64,000 bases of DNA from Polaromonas sp. YR568 (GCF_900116715.1 NZ_FPBM01000005.1:124001-188000); one strand, 5' to 3'. Shown: positions 1 through 9,286, counted from the first letter of the stretch. The notes: generated by a model from the sequence alone, not told the origin. Program-made: numbers and translations.

Positions 1-1
1 C

Positions 2-142
2 CTCAAACTGACAGACGCCTGGGCCGACCGGCAGTTGCTGGTGTGCGCGCGCCGATTTGACCAGCTGTCGGTGCCGGCGATCAAGCTGGTGGAGGCGCTG
101 TGCGCGCCTGCCCCTTCGCCCTCCGGCAAAAAGCCAAAGTAA
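2..142 (+). CDS. LysR-type regulator, C-terminal fragment (cut by window edge)
   Basis: Only the last 46 codons are in the window, ending at a TAA at 140-142. The visible peptide contains WADRQLLVCARRF followed by a short helix and a Pro/Lys-rich tail. This resembles the last strand and helix of the LysR substrate-binding domain, where a W-x-D/E-R-x-L-L-x-C pattern is common. The DNA-binding half lies upstream of the window, so ligand and targets cannot be judged. It reads toward the flavin-oxidase-like gene that starts 26 bases after its stop, so the two may be co-transcribed. The family call rests on this short tail only. Confidence 0.55.
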   Translation, partial: LKLTDAWADRQLLVCARRFDQLSVPAIKLVEALCAPAPSPSGKKPK

Positions 143-168
143 AAGACCAAAGCGATAAAGTCAGACCC

Positions 169-795
169 ATGAACACACCCGCCGACCCTCACGCCATCAC
201 CAGCCTGCCGCAACTGGAGGCGCTGTTCAGTGCCGTCGCCGCGCCGTCCCTCCAGAAAGAGGTCGGCTACCTGCACCCGGCTTACCAGGCGCTAATCCAG
301 GCTTCACCGTTCGCAGTGCTCGCCACCAGCGGGCCCGGCGGGCTGGACACCTCGCCGCGCGGCGACCCGCCGGGGTTTGTGGCGATCCAGGACGACAAAA
401 CGCTGCTGCTGCCCGAGCGGCGCGGCAACAACCGCATCGACAGCCTGCGCAACCTGCTGGCCGACCCGCGCGTGGCGCTGCTGTTTTTGATCCCTGGCGT
501 CGGCGAGACGCTGCGCGTGAATGGGCGGGCCCGCATCACGGTTGCACCCGATGTACTGGAGCGTTTTTCCGTGGAGGGAAAGCTGCCCCACTGCGTCATC
601 GTGATCGAGGTTGAGTCGGTGTTCTTCCAGTGCGCGCGCGCCATACAGCGCTCAAAGCTCTGGCAGTCCACGCCGACTGGCCGGCCGGACGTGCCCACAC
701 CAGGCGCCATGCTGCAGGCGCTGACGGCGGCAGCCATAGACGGTGAAAAGTACGACCGCGAACTGCCCGCGCGTCAGAAGTCCACGCTGTATTGA
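169..795 (+). CDS. PPOX-class FMN-dependent flavoprotein (pyridoxamine 5'-phosphate oxidase-like)
   Basis: The 208-residue protein has the split-barrel layout of the pyridoxamine-phosphate-oxidase-like superfamily. It has an N-terminal helical region, then a barrel beginning FAVLATSGPGGLDTSPRGD (about residues 45-63), the segment RRGNNRIDSLRNLLADPRVALLFLIPG, and VNGRARI. The pattern matches the MSMEG_1061-type subgroup of putative FMN-dependent oxidoreductases, whose substrates are mostly unknown. I chose the ATG at 169 rather than an upstream in-frame start because the extra N-terminus overlaps the LysR stop and has no conserved character. It converges on the Crp/Fnr gene with 8 bases between stops. 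A role in pyridoxine synthesis is not implied. Confidence 0.8.
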   Translation: MNTPADPHAITSLPQLEALFSAVAAPSLQKEVGYLHPAYQALIQASPFAVLATSGPGGLDTSPRGDPPGFVAIQDDKTLLLPERRGNNRIDSLRNLLADPRVALLFLIPGVGETLRVNGRARITVAPDVLERFSVEGKLPHCVIVIEVESVFFQCARAIQRSKLWQSTPTGRPDVPTPGAMLQALTAAAIDGEKYDRELPARQKSTLY

Positions 796-803
796 GTTGT
801 GGG

Positions 804-1550
804 CTAGCGCTTGCCCGCAGGGGGTACCCCCTCGTTCTTGCCGGCAAACACGCTGGAGCGCAAGGCGCCCAGGTCCAGCACACGCAGGCCGCCGTATTCG
901 ATGCGGATAAAACCCTGGGCCTGCAAGGCGCTGAGGGCCTCGTTCACGCGCTGGCGTGACAGGCCCACCAGGTAAGCCATCTCCTGCTGCGTGATGCGCA
1001 GGATCTCACCCACGCCCGGGTAGAGCACCGGGTTGAACAGCGCGGCCAGGCTGCGCGCTACGCGGATGTCGGGGTTGTTCATGCGGTCGATCTCGCGCGC
1101 GGCGATGAACTGGCCCAGGCGCTCGTTGAGCTGGTTCATCACAAAGCGGTTAAAGCCGATGGAGTGGTCCAGTAGCCAATGAAAGGTTTCCACCGGCAGG
1201 CCCGCCACCACGCTTTTGCGCAGCGCCTGGATGTTGTAGCGGTAGGGCTCGCGCTTGAGCGCCGTGCCCTCGCCGAACCAGCCGCCGGGCGGCACGCCGG
1301 TAAACGTCATGGTCATGCCCTGCTCGTTGTCGCTGCTCATTTTGAGCAGGCCCTCCACCACGCCAAACCAATAGGTCACTGGCTTGCCCACGCGGCACAC
1401 ATAGTCGCCCGGCGCGGCGTCGCCCACCTGCAGCCCCGCCACGGCGCGCGCCCTTTCTTCAGGTTGCAGCAAGGGCAGCCAGGGGATACCGCGCAACTCG
1501 TCGGCGGTGGGGTTTCTGCGGCGCTGGTGAAGAGGCGGTTCAGTGGACAT
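804..1550 (-). CDS. Crp/Fnr-family transcriptional regulator
   Basis: The 248-residue protein has an N-terminal cyclic-nucleotide-binding-like beta roll (GDYVCRVGKPVTYWFGVVEGLLKM, then PPGGWFGEG, cf. the cNMP cassette). A dimerisation helix follows, then a C-terminal winged helix with the recognition segment ITQQEMAYLVGLSRQRVNEAL (about residues 190-210). No N-terminal four-cysteine cluster is present, so it is not an oxygen-sensing Fnr. The arginine and serine that bind cAMP in true CRP are not obvious, so the ligand is unknown. The ATG at 1550 is preferred over a TTG nine bases upstream. The gene is divergent from a periplasmic binding-protein gene, so it may control the transport/ligase cluster; that is inference. 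Confidence 0.85.
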   Translation of the reverse strand: MSTEPPLHQRRRNPTADELRGIPWLPLLQPEERARAVAGLQVGDAAPGDYVCRVGKPVTYWFGVVEGLLKMSSDNEQGMTMTFTGVPPGGWFGEGTALKREPYRYNIQALRKSVVAGLPVETFHWLLDHSIGFNRFVMNQLNERLGQFIAAREIDRMNNPDIRVARSLAALFNPVLYPGVGEILRITQQEMAYLVGLSRQRVNEALSALQAQGFIRIEYGGLRVLDLGALRSSVFAGKNEGVPPAGKR

Positions 1551-1603
1551 GGCTCGCAACTTTCTGGCGGCAAGTCAGGGAAAGTCCGGGGCGGGCGCAA
1601 CCC

Positions 1604-1642
1604 TTGGATTGTCGTCGGATAGACATTTCATTGCCAATCCAA
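1604..1642. promoter_or_regulatory. Inverted repeat in the divergent promoter region of the Crp/Fnr and binding-protein genes
   Basis: The perfect 8-base arms TTGGATTG (1604-1611) and CAATCCAA (1635-1642) are separated by 23 bases within the 148-base divergent intergenic region. The position suits an operator or a looped regulatory site. It does not match the canonical Fnr box TTGAT-N4-ATCAA or the CRP box. Function is inferred from position only. Confidence 0.35.
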
Positions 1643-1698
1643 AGCATAGCATCGGCCCCGCCAAGACAGCAAACCAACAACAGCCAGGAGACCCCGCC

Positions 1699-2898
1699 AT
1701 GACCGAACACCGCACACCTTCGCCGCCCGATTCATTTGCCGCAGGCAGCAACTCACAGCGCGCGCGGCTGACGCGCCGCCGCATGCTGGGCGCACTCGCC
1801 GCCGTGCCTGTCGCACTCTACGGGCCTGCGTATGCCCAAGACACCGGCCCGCTGCGCATCGCCCAATCCACCGCGCTGAGCGGGCCGCTGGGCGAGCTGG
1901 GGCAGGCCATGCACCAGGGCGCAAAGGCCTGCTTTGCCGGCATCAACGCCAAGGGCGGCGTCAACGGCCGCATGATCGAACTCACAGTGGCCGACGACGG
2001 CTATGACGTCAAACGCGCGCTAGGTAATGTAAAAGGCTTCATCGACGACAAGAGCAACTTCGCGCTCTTTAACTGCATGGGTACACCGATGATCGAGGCC
2101 ATGCTGCCGCAGGTGGTGGAGTCAGGTATGCCTTTCTTCGCGCCGTTTTCGGGCGCGCTGTCGGTGCGCCCGTCCAATGCGCGCAATGTGTTCAACATCC
2201 GCGCAAGTTACGCCGACGAAGCCGAGCAGCTGGTGCAGCACCTGGCGACCATCGGCATCCGGCGCATCGCCATCGTCTACCAGAACAACTCCTTCGGCAA
2301 AGAAGTCTTCGACGCCACCCAGCGCTCCATGACCAAACACAAGCTGGAGGCGACGGCGATTGTCACGGTGGAAAACAACTCCTCGGATGCCGCCGCGGCG
2401 GCTACAAAGATTGCAGGCTCCAACCCGGAGGCCGTGCTGGTGGGCCTGGCCGGCAAGCCGACCATCGACTTCGTCAAAGCGATACGCGCGCAGCGCAAGG
2501 GGCTGTCGCTCTATGCGCTGTCCATCATGGGCGCCGCCGCCACGCTCAAGGCCATGGGCGAAGACGCCACCGGCATCGCGGTGTCGCAGGTGGTGCCGCT
2601 GCCGGGCAACACGGTGGTGCCCATGGTGCGCGAGTTCCAGCAGGCCTGGAAGGCGGCCGGCGTCACGCTGGAGCCTTCGCACCTGGCGCTGGAGGGCTAT
2701 ATCAATGCGCGGGTTTTTGCCGAGGCGCTGCGCCGCGCGGGGAAGAACCCGACGCGCGCCGGTTTCATCGACAGCACCTGGGCCCTGAAGCGTTACGACC
2801 TCGGCGGCTTTGAAGTGAGCTTCAGCGACTCGGCCCACAACGCCTCGCGCTTTGTGGAGCTGACCATGGTTTCGCGCGACGGGCGCTTTATCCGATAA
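1699..2898 (+). CDS. Periplasmic ligand-binding protein of the branched-chain-amino-acid ABC family (Tat-type signal)
   Basis: The 399-residue protein is a type I periplasmic binding protein of the LivJ/LivK class. The mature part begins PLRIAQSTALSGPLGELG, the usual first strand and loop. It also has FNIRASYADEAEQLVQHL and the hinge region RRIAIVYQNNSFGKEVF. The N-terminus carries TRRRMLGALAAVPVAL followed by a YAQ cleavage site, a twin-arginine (Tat) signal, which suggests export in the folded state. The ATG at 1699 has an AGGAG 8 bases upstream. No permease follows directly, and a ligase gene starts 143 bases downstream. It is therefore either a second receptor for the Liv transporter encoded downstream or a sensory binding protein. 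The ligand is not predictable from sequence. Confidence 0.85.
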   Translation: MTEHRTPSPPDSFAAGSNSQRARLTRRRMLGALAAVPVALYGPAYAQDTGPLRIAQSTALSGPLGELGQAMHQGAKACFAGINAKGGVNGRMIELTVADDGYDVKRALGNVKGFIDDKSNFALFNCMGTPMIEAMLPQVVESGMPFFAPFSGALSVRPSNARNVFNIRASYADEAEQLVQHLATIGIRRIAIVYQNNSFGKEVFDATQRSMTKHKLEATAIVTVENNSSDAAAAATKIAGSNPEAVLVGLAGKPTIDFVKAIRAQRKGLSLYALSIMGAAATLKAMGEDATGIAVSQVVPLPGNTVVPMVREFQQAWKAAGVTLEPSHLALEGYINARVFAEALRRAGKNPTRAGFIDSTWALKRYDLGGFEVSFSDSAHNASRFVELTMVSRDGRFIR

Positions 2899-3041
2899 AC
2901 CGGGCAGACCCCGGGCACACCCCAGTAGGACTTACCCGGAAATTGTCGTCGCAATGACACCGCAGCGTCAAAGCCGGTCCTACCATGCATGACATACAGC
3001 GGTTTCGCAGAAGGCCGCACACAACGGAGACAAGAAAGCGA

Positions 3042-4988
3042 ATGCAGACCACGTTCCCACGATTGCTGCTCAAACATGCGGCCGAGCGCCCCGGCGCCGC
3101 CGCCATGCGCGAGAAAGAGTACGGCATCTGGCAGGCGCACAGCTGGGCCGGCATGGCGCAGCTGGTCGAGCGCATCGCCTGCGGCCTGCATGAAGCCGGC
3201 CTGCAGCGCGGCGAGCACATGGTGATCATCGGCGCCAACCGCCCGCGCCTTTACGCCACCATGCTGGCCGCGCAGGCGCTGGGCGCCATACCGATTCCGC
3301 TTTACCAGGATGCCGTGGGCGCCGAGTGCGTTTACCCCATCAACAATGCCGACGTGCGCTTTGCGCTGGTGGAAGACCAGGAACAGGTCGACAAGCTGCT
3401 GGAAATCCGCGGCCAGTGCCCGCAGCTGGACCAGATCATTTACGACGACCCGCGCGGCCTGCGCAACTATGCCGAGCAGGGCCTGCAGTCGCTGGACGCC
3501 TTGCTGGAAAAAGGCCAAGCCTTTGCCGCAAAGCAGCCCGGCTTCTTCGAGGCTGAAGTCGGGAAAGCCCATCATGACGATGTGGCTGCGATGTTTTTCA
3601 CTTCCGGCACCACGGGCAACCCCAAGGGCGTGGTCCACACCCACAACACCTTGCTGGACCGCGCCAAGGCCGGCGCCGATTTCGACAAACTCACCTCTGC
3701 CGAAGAAGTGCTGGCCTACTTGCCACCCGCCTGGGTCGGCCAGAACATCTTCAGCTACGCCCAATGGCTGGCCTGCGGCTATGTGGTCAATTGCCCCGAA
3801 AGCGCCAGCACGGTCACGATTGACCTGAAGGAAGTGGGCCCGACCTACTACTTCGCGCCACCGCGGATTTTTGAAAGCCTGCTGACCACGGTGATGATCC
3901 GCATGGAAGACGCGGGCCGCATCAAGCGCGGCATGTTCAACTATTTCATGGGCGTGGCCAAACGCGCCGGCCCGGCCCTGATGGACGGCAAGCCTGTGGG
4001 CGGCATGGACAGGCTGCTGTATGCACTGGGTAGCGTGATGGTCTACGGCCCGCTGCGCAACACCCTGGGCTTTTCACGCGTGCGGGTGGCCTATACCGCC
4101 GGCGAAGCCATCGGCCCCGACCTTTTCACCTTCTACCGCTCCATCGGCATCAACCTCAAGCAGCTCTACGGCTCGACCGAGACCGCCGTGTTTGTCTGCC
4201 TGCAGCCGGACAACGAGGCACGCGCCGACACCGTAGGCGTGCCCATCGCAGGGGTGCAAATCAAGGTGGCCGAGAACGGCGAAATCCTCGTCAAGTCCGC
4301 CGGCCTGCTCAAGGAATACTACAAAAACCCCACGGCAACGGCCGAGGTGCTGAGCGCCGACGGCTGGTATCACACCAGTGATGCAGGTTTTATCGATGCC
4401 GGCGGCCACCTCAAAATCATTGACCGCGTCAAAGACGTGGGCCGCATCAAGGGCGGCGCCAACGACGGCGCCATGTTCGCGCCCAAGTATGTGGAGAACA
4501 AACTCAAGTTCTTCCCGCACATCAAGGAAGTCGTGGCCTACGGCGACGGCCGCGAACAGGTCTGCGTGATGATCAACATCGACTTCGACGCCGTGGGCAA
4601 CTGGGCCGAGCGCCGCAACCTGCCCTATGCGGGCTACACCGACCTGGCGCAAAAGCCCGAGGTCTACCAGCTGATCAAGGAATGCGTCGAGAAGGTCAAT
4701 GCCGACCTGAGCGTGGATGCGCTGCTGGCAGGCTCGCAAATCAGCCGCTTCCTGGTGCTGCACAAAGAGCTGGACGCCGATGACGGTGAGCTCACACGAA
4801 CCAACAAGGTGCGACGCGGCTTTATCGCCGAAAAATACCTGCCGCTGGTCGATGCGCTGTACAGCGGCAAGACCGAACAGTTCATTGAAACCGTCGTGAA
4901 GTTCGAAGACGGCCGCAGCGGCAGCGTGAGCGCGACCCTGAAGATCAGCGACACCCAAACCTTTGCACCCGTGAAGGCGGCAGCATGA
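3042..4988 (+). CDS. AMP-binding acyl-CoA synthetase (long-chain/aromatic acyl ligase type)
   Basis: The 648-residue adenylate-forming enzyme activates a carboxylic acid to its acyl-CoA with ATP. The P-loop-like A3 motif FTSGTTGNPKGVVHTH lies near residues 186-200. Further motifs are YTAGEAIGPDL, the A5-like YGSTETAVF, the A7-type WYHTSDAGF and the hinge IDRVKDVGRIKGG. The length and the insert-rich C-terminal half fit the FadD15/long-chain synthetase branch rather than the short benzoate-CoA ligases. The ATG at 3042 follows GGAGACAAG; a 19-residue Arg-rich upstream extension is not convincing. Its stop overlaps the start of the LivG-type ATPase (ATGA), so activation and transport are translationally coupled. 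The substrate could be an aromatic or a medium/long-chain acid. Confidence 0.88.
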   Translation: MQTTFPRLLLKHAAERPGAAAMREKEYGIWQAHSWAGMAQLVERIACGLHEAGLQRGEHMVIIGANRPRLYATMLAAQALGAIPIPLYQDAVGAECVYPINNADVRFALVEDQEQVDKLLEIRGQCPQLDQIIYDDPRGLRNYAEQGLQSLDALLEKGQAFAAKQPGFFEAEVGKAHHDDVAAMFFTSGTTGNPKGVVHTHNTLLDRAKAGADFDKLTSAEEVLAYLPPAWVGQNIFSYAQWLACGYVVNCPESASTVTIDLKEVGPTYYFAPPRIFESLLTTVMIRMEDAGRIKRGMFNYFMGVAKRAGPALMDGKPVGGMDRLLYALGSVMVYGPLRNTLGFSRVRVAYTAGEAIGPDLFTFYRSIGINLKQLYGSTETAVFVCLQPDNEARADTVGVPIAGVQIKVAENGEILVKSAGLLKEYYKNPTATAEVLSADGWYHTSDAGFIDAGGHLKIIDRVKDVGRIKGGANDGAMFAPKYVENKLKFFPHIKEVVAYGDGREQVCVMINIDFDAVGNWAERRNLPYAGYTDLAQKPEVYQLIKECVEKVNADLSVDALLAGSQISRFLVLHKELDADDGELTRTNKVRRGFIAEKYLPLVDALYSGKTEQFIETVVKFEDGRSGSVSATLKISDTQTFAPVKAAA

Positions 4989-5767
4989 CCAAGAAGATCG
5001 GCGACGTCATCCTGGACGTCAAAAATATCAGCCTGAGCTTTGGCGGCGTGAAGGCGCTCTCGGATATTTCCTTCAATGTGAAGGAGCACGAGATACGCGC
5101 CATCATCGGCCCCAATGGCGCGGGCAAAAGCTCCATGCTCAACTGCATCAACGGCGTCTATGCGCCGCAGCAGGGCTCCATCACCTTCCGCGGACAGACC
5201 TTCAAGCACATGAACAGCCACCAGGTGGCAGTGATGGGCGTAGCGCGCACCTTCCAGAACCTGGCGCTGTTCAAGGGCATGAGCGTGCTCGACAACATCA
5301 TGTCGGGCCGCAACCTCAAGATCAAAAGCAATCTGCTGCTGCAGGCGCTGCGCATAGGCCCCGCTGAAAAAGAAGAAATCATGCACCGCGAGGCGGTGGA
5401 AAAAATCATCGACTTCCTGGAAATCCAGGCGTATCGCAAAACACCGGTGGGCCAGTTGCCCTACGGCCTGCAAAAGCGTGTGGACCTGGGCCGCGCCCTC
5501 GCGATGGAGCCACAGGTGCTGCTGCTCGACGAGCCCATGGCCGGCATGAACGTTGAAGAAAAGCAGGACATGTGCCGCTTTGTACTGGACGTGAATGATG
5601 AGTTCGGCACGACCGTGGTGCTGATCGAGCACGACATGGGGGTGGTGATGGATATCTCCGACCGCGTGGTCGTGCTGGACTACGGTAAAAAAATCGGCGA
5701 CGGCAGCCCCGACGAAGTACGCAATAACGAAGACGTGATCCGGGCCTACCTGGGCACCAGTCATTAA
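4985..5767 (+). CDS. ABC transporter ATP-binding protein, LivG type
   Basis: This 260-residue ATPase belongs to the branched-chain amino acid/organic acid (HAAT) importer family. Walker A is GPNGAGKS (residues 42-49) and Walker B is VLLLDEP (about 178-184). The region FGTTVVLIEHDMGVVMDISDRVVVLDYG holds the switch histidine and the LivG-like tail. The ABC signature reads LPYGLQKRVDLGRAL, a conservative LivG-type variant of LSGGQ. The ATG overlaps the ligase stop by four bases. It should pair with the LivF-type ATPase at 9.5 kb on the two permeases that follow. Confidence 0.92.
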   Translation: MTKKIGDVILDVKNISLSFGGVKALSDISFNVKEHEIRAIIGPNGAGKSSMLNCINGVYAPQQGSITFRGQTFKHMNSHQVAVMGVARTFQNLALFKGMSVLDNIMSGRNLKIKSNLLLQALRIGPAEKEEIMHREAVEKIIDFLEIQAYRKTPVGQLPYGLQKRVDLGRALAMEPQVLLLDEPMAGMNVEEKQDMCRFVLDVNDEFGTTVVLIEHDMGVVMDISDRVVVLDYGKKIGDGSPDEVRNNEDVIRAYLGTSH

Positions 5768-5785
5768 AGCGGCAGGACTAACAAG

Positions 5786-6715
5786 ATGGCTTTTTTCTTA
5801 GAGACACTTCTTGGCGGCCTGATGGCCGGCATGCTGTATTCGCTGGTGGCGCTGGGCTTTGTGCTGATCTTCAAGGCTTCGGGCGTTTTCAATTTCGCGC
5901 AGGGCGCGATGGTGCTGTTTGCCGCGCTGGCGATGGCGCGCTTTTCGGAATGGATTCCGCAGTGGACGGGCATCAACAGCCTGCTGCTGGCCAACATCGC
6001 CGCCTTTGTGATTGCCGGCGCCATCATGTTTGTGGTGGCCTGGGTGATTGAGTTCCTGGTGCTGCGCCACCTGGTCAACCAGGAAGGCGCGACTTTGCTG
6101 ATGGCCACGCTGGGCATTGCCTACTTTCTTGAAGGCCTGGGCCAGACGCTGTTCGGCAGCAGCATCTACAAGATCGACATCGGCATGCCCAAGGAGCCCA
6201 TCTTTGTGCTGGAGTCCGCTTTCCAGGGCGGCGTGCTGATCAACAAGGAAGACCTCTACGCGGCGCTGATCGCCGCGGTGCTGGTGGCCGCGCTGAGCGT
6301 GTTCTTCCAGAAGACGGCTACCGGCCGTGCGCTGCGCGCCGTGGCTGACGACCATCAGGCCGCGCAATCCATCGGCATTCCGCTCAACCGCATCTGGGTC
6401 ATCGTCTGGTGTGTGGCCGGTGTGGTGGCGCTGGTGGCCGGAATGATCTGGGGCAGCAAGCTGGGTGTGCAGTTCTCACTCGCCACCGTGGCTTTGCGTG
6501 CGCTGCCGGTTGTGATTCTGGGTGGCCTGACCTCGGTGCCCGGCGCGATTATTGGCGGGCTGATCATCGGCGTGGGCGAGAAGCTGTCTGAGGTTTATCT
6601 CGGGCCTTTTGTAGGTGGCGGCATTGAAATCTGGTTCGCCTATGTGTTGGCTTTGGGATTTCTGTTGTTCAGGCCACAAGGGCTGTTCGGCGAGAAGATC
6701 ATCGACCGCGTCTGA
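5786..6715 (+). CDS. ABC transporter permease, LivH type
   Basis: The 309-residue inner-membrane protein has about eight hydrophobic segments. The LivH hallmarks are GLMAGMLYSLVALGFVLIFKASGVFNFAQG at the start (given here as family pattern positions 10-39), ATGRALRAVADDHQAAQSIGI as the cytoplasmic coupling loop, and VVILGGLTSVPGAIIGGLIIG near the end. It forms the translocation pore with the LivM-type protein encoded 20 bases downstream. An AGGA lies upstream of the ATG. In this family the solutes range from branched amino acids to aromatic acids and urea; the neighbouring ligases favour a carboxylic acid. Confidence 0.92.
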   Translation: MAFFLETLLGGLMAGMLYSLVALGFVLIFKASGVFNFAQGAMVLFAALAMARFSEWIPQWTGINSLLLANIAAFVIAGAIMFVVAWVIEFLVLRHLVNQEGATLLMATLGIAYFLEGLGQTLFGSSIYKIDIGMPKEPIFVLESAFQGGVLINKEDLYAALIAAVLVAALSVFFQKTATGRALRAVADDHQAAQSIGIPLNRIWVIVWCVAGVVALVAGMIWGSKLGVQFSLATVALRALPVVILGGLTSVPGAIIGGLIIGVGEKLSEVYLGPFVGGGIEIWFAYVLALGFLLFRPQGLFGEKIIDRV

Positions 6716-6735
6716 ATAAAGAAAAAGAACACAAC

Positions 6736-7812
6736 ATGCTTTACAGAGAAAACGGCCAGTTCAAAACCACCTACCGGGCGGATCAGCAGATCTTCCCCAT
6801 CCTGCAGGACCGCGTCTTTATCGCCCTCTTCCTGTTGTTCGCCTTTGTGGCAGTGCCGCTGCTGGCCAGCGACTACCTGTTTCGCGCCATCCTGATTCCC
6901 TTCCTGATCATCTCGCTGGCTGCGCTGGGGGTGAACATCCTGGTCGGCTACTGCGGGCAAATCTCCCTGGGCTCGGGCGCCTTTATGGCCGTGGGTGCTT
7001 ACGGCGCCTACAACTTCTTTGTGCGCATCCCCGGCATGCCGCTGATCCCGGCGCTGATCTTGGGTGGGTTGTGCGCGACGGCCTTCGGCATTCTGTTCGG
7101 CCTGCCCAGCTTGCGCGTGAAGGGCCTGTACCTGGCCGTCGCCACGCTGGCCGCGCAGTTCTTCAGCGACTGGATGTTTCTGCGCATCAAGTGGTTTACC
7201 AACGATTCGCCTTCGGGCTCCATCTCGGTCAACAACCTGCAGGTGTTTGGTTTGCCGATTGAGAGTGCGGTGTCGAAGTACCTGCTGTGCCTGGCGCTGC
7301 TGGTGGTGATTGCGCTGCTGGCCAAAAACCTGGTGCGCGGCGCTATCGGCCGTGAATGGATGGCGATACGCGACATGGACGTGGCGGCCGCCGTCATCGG
7401 CATACGCCCCATGTACGCCAAGCTCAGCGCCTTTGCGGTCAGCTCTTTCATCATCGGCATGGCCGGTGCGCTCTGGGCCTTTGTGCATCTCGGCTCCTGG
7501 GAGCCGGCAGCATTCTCGGTGGAGTTCTCCTTCCGCCTGCTCTTCATGGTGATCATCGGCGGCCTGGGCTCCATCCTGGGCGGCTTCCTGGGCGCGGCCT
7601 TCATCACCATCCTGCCGATTGTGCTGAGCCAGGCGCTGCCGGCTATCACGCGGCTCTTTGGGTATGAGATGGGCACCGCGGGCGTTTCGCATGCGGAGCT
7701 CATGATTTTTGGCGGCCTGATTGTCTGGTTCCTGATTGTGGAGCCGCATGGTCTGGCCAAGCTGTGGTCTATCGGCAAACAGAAATTACGCCTCTGGCCC
7801 TTCCCCCACTGA
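6736..7812 (+). CDS. ABC transporter permease, LivM type
   Basis: This 358-residue polytopic permease partners the LivH-type protein. Recognisable LivM features are AALGVNILVGYCGQISLGSGAF (about residues 55-76), GLYLAVATLAAQ, and the coupling loop REWMAIRDMDVAAAVIGI. It also has the late FMVIIGGLGSILGGFLGAA segment. The N-terminus has about 30 hydrophilic residues before the first membrane span, longer than in many homologues. It sits in the order ligase, LivG, LivH, LivM, binding protein, LivF, with 20 bases from the previous gene, so one operon is likely. Confidence 0.92.
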   Translation: MLYRENGQFKTTYRADQQIFPILQDRVFIALFLLFAFVAVPLLASDYLFRAILIPFLIISLAALGVNILVGYCGQISLGSGAFMAVGAYGAYNFFVRIPGMPLIPALILGGLCATAFGILFGLPSLRVKGLYLAVATLAAQFFSDWMFLRIKWFTNDSPSGSISVNNLQVFGLPIESAVSKYLLCLALLVVIALLAKNLVRGAIGREWMAIRDMDVAAAVIGIRPMYAKLSAFAVSSFIIGMAGALWAFVHLGSWEPAAFSVEFSFRLLFMVIIGGLGSILGGFLGAAFITILPIVLSQALPAITRLFGYEMGTAGVSHAELMIFGGLIVWFLIVEPHGLAKLWSIGKQKLRLWPFPH

Positions 7813-7944
7813 CCGGCTCAAGGACTGCTCGCAACTACCAATGTGTTTTCAGGGCTTTGTCCGTTTACTCAGGTATCCGCTTCTTTTCGAATATGTGGAT
7901 GTGTTTTTTCAGGGTGTATTGCTTTTAATTTTCAGGAGACAACA

Positions 7945-9276
7945 ATGAAGATTCGCAGTTTGATTCTGGCCGTGGCGGCCATCGCCGCCGGCGCTTCGTC
8001 CCTGGTGACGACCAGCGCTTATGCGCAAGCGAAGGAGCAATTCTTTCCGCTGCTGTCTTACCGAACCGGCCCCTACGCGCCCAACGGCGTGCCTTGGGCC
8101 AACGGCAAGCAGGACTACCTCAAGATGATCAACGCCCGCGACGGCGGCATCAACGGCGTGAAGCTGACGTATGAGGAATGCGAAACCGGCTACGCCACCG
8201 ACCGCGGCGTGGAATGTTATGAACGCCTGAAGAGCCGGCCCGGCGTGGCCGTGTTCGACCCGCAAGCCACCGGCATCACTTTTGCGCTGACCGAAAAAGT
8301 CCCCACCGACAAGGTGCCGCTGATCACGCTGGGCTACGGCCTCTCGGTCGCGCAGGACGGCCAGGCCTTCAAGTGGAACTTTCCGCTGATGGGCAGCTAC
8401 TGGACGGGCGCCGACATCCTGATCCAGCACATCGGCAAGAAGGAAGGCGGCCTGGACAAGCTCAAGGGCAAGAAGATTGCGCTGGTCTATCACGACTCGC
8501 CGTTCGGCAAAGAGCCGATTCCGCTGCTGCAGGAGCGCGCGAAGATGCACGGCTTTGACCTGCAACTGATTCCCGTCACGGCGCCCGGCGTCGAGCAGAA
8601 ATCAGCCTGGCTGCAAGTGCGCCAGACCCGCCCGGACTTTGTGCTGCTGTGGGGCTGGGGTGTGATGAATTCCACCGCCCTCAAGGAAGCGCAGGCCACC
8701 GGCTATCCGCGCGACAAGATGTACGGCGTGTGGTGGGCCGGCGCCGAGCCTGATGTGAAAGACGTGGGCGAAGGCGCCAAGGGCTACAACGCGCTGGCGC
8801 TCAACACCTCGGGCACGCAGCCCAAGGTCATTCAGGACATCATGAAGTATGTGCACGACAAAGGCCAGGGCACGGGCCCCAAGGATGAAGTCGGCCAGGT
8901 GCTGTACACGCGCGGCGTGATCATCCAGATGCTGAGCATCGAAGCGGTTCGCCGCGCGCAGGAACGTTTCGGCAAGGGCAAGGTCATGACCGGCGAGCAG
9001 GTGCGCTGGGGCATGGAAAACCTCGCGCTGGACCAGAAGCGCCTGGACGCGCTGGGCTTTAGCGGAGTGATGCGCCCGATCAGCACCTCGTGCTCTGATC
9101 ACATGGGCTCGACCGCCGCACGCGTGCAGACCTGGAACGGCAGCAAGTGGGAATTCAGCTCCGACTTCATCCAGGCCGACGAGCAGATTCTGAAACCCAT
9201 GATCAAGGCCGGCGCAGACAAATACCTCGCCGACAAGAAGATGACACGCCGCAGCGCGGCTGACTGCCAAAGCTAG
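7945..9276 (+). CDS. ABC transporter periplasmic binding protein (Liv-type cluster receptor)
   Basis: The 443-residue protein has a Sec signal peptide (MKIRSLILAVAAIAAGASSL, cleavage near AYA-QA). A type I periplasmic-binding fold follows, with EQFFPLLSYRTGPYAPNGVPWANG and ALVYHDSPFGKEPIPLLQ at the hinge. It is longer than LivK (about 350-370) and belongs to the larger receptor class common beside aromatic-acid ligases. The ATG at 7945 has AGGAG 6 bases upstream. It lies between the LivM and LivF genes and is presumably the main receptor of this transporter. A 132-base leader separates it from livM, and structured repeats follow its stop, which may raise its mRNA level relative to the permeases. 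Confidence 0.9.
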   Translation: MKIRSLILAVAAIAAGASSLVTTSAYAQAKEQFFPLLSYRTGPYAPNGVPWANGKQDYLKMINARDGGINGVKLTYEECETGYATDRGVECYERLKSRPGVAVFDPQATGITFALTEKVPTDKVPLITLGYGLSVAQDGQAFKWNFPLMGSYWTGADILIQHIGKKEGGLDKLKGKKIALVYHDSPFGKEPIPLLQERAKMHGFDLQLIPVTAPGVEQKSAWLQVRQTRPDFVLLWGWGVMNSTALKEAQATGYPRDKMYGVWWAGAEPDVKDVGEGAKGYNALALNTSGTQPKVIQDIMKYVHDKGQGTGPKDEVGQVLYTRGVIIQMLSIEAVRRAQERFGKGKVMTGEQVRWGMENLALDQKRLDALGFSGVMRPISTSCSDHMGSTAARVQTWNGSKWEFSSDFIQADEQILKPMIKAGADKYLADKKMTRRSAADCQS

Positions 9277-9286
9277 CTCCCCCCGT

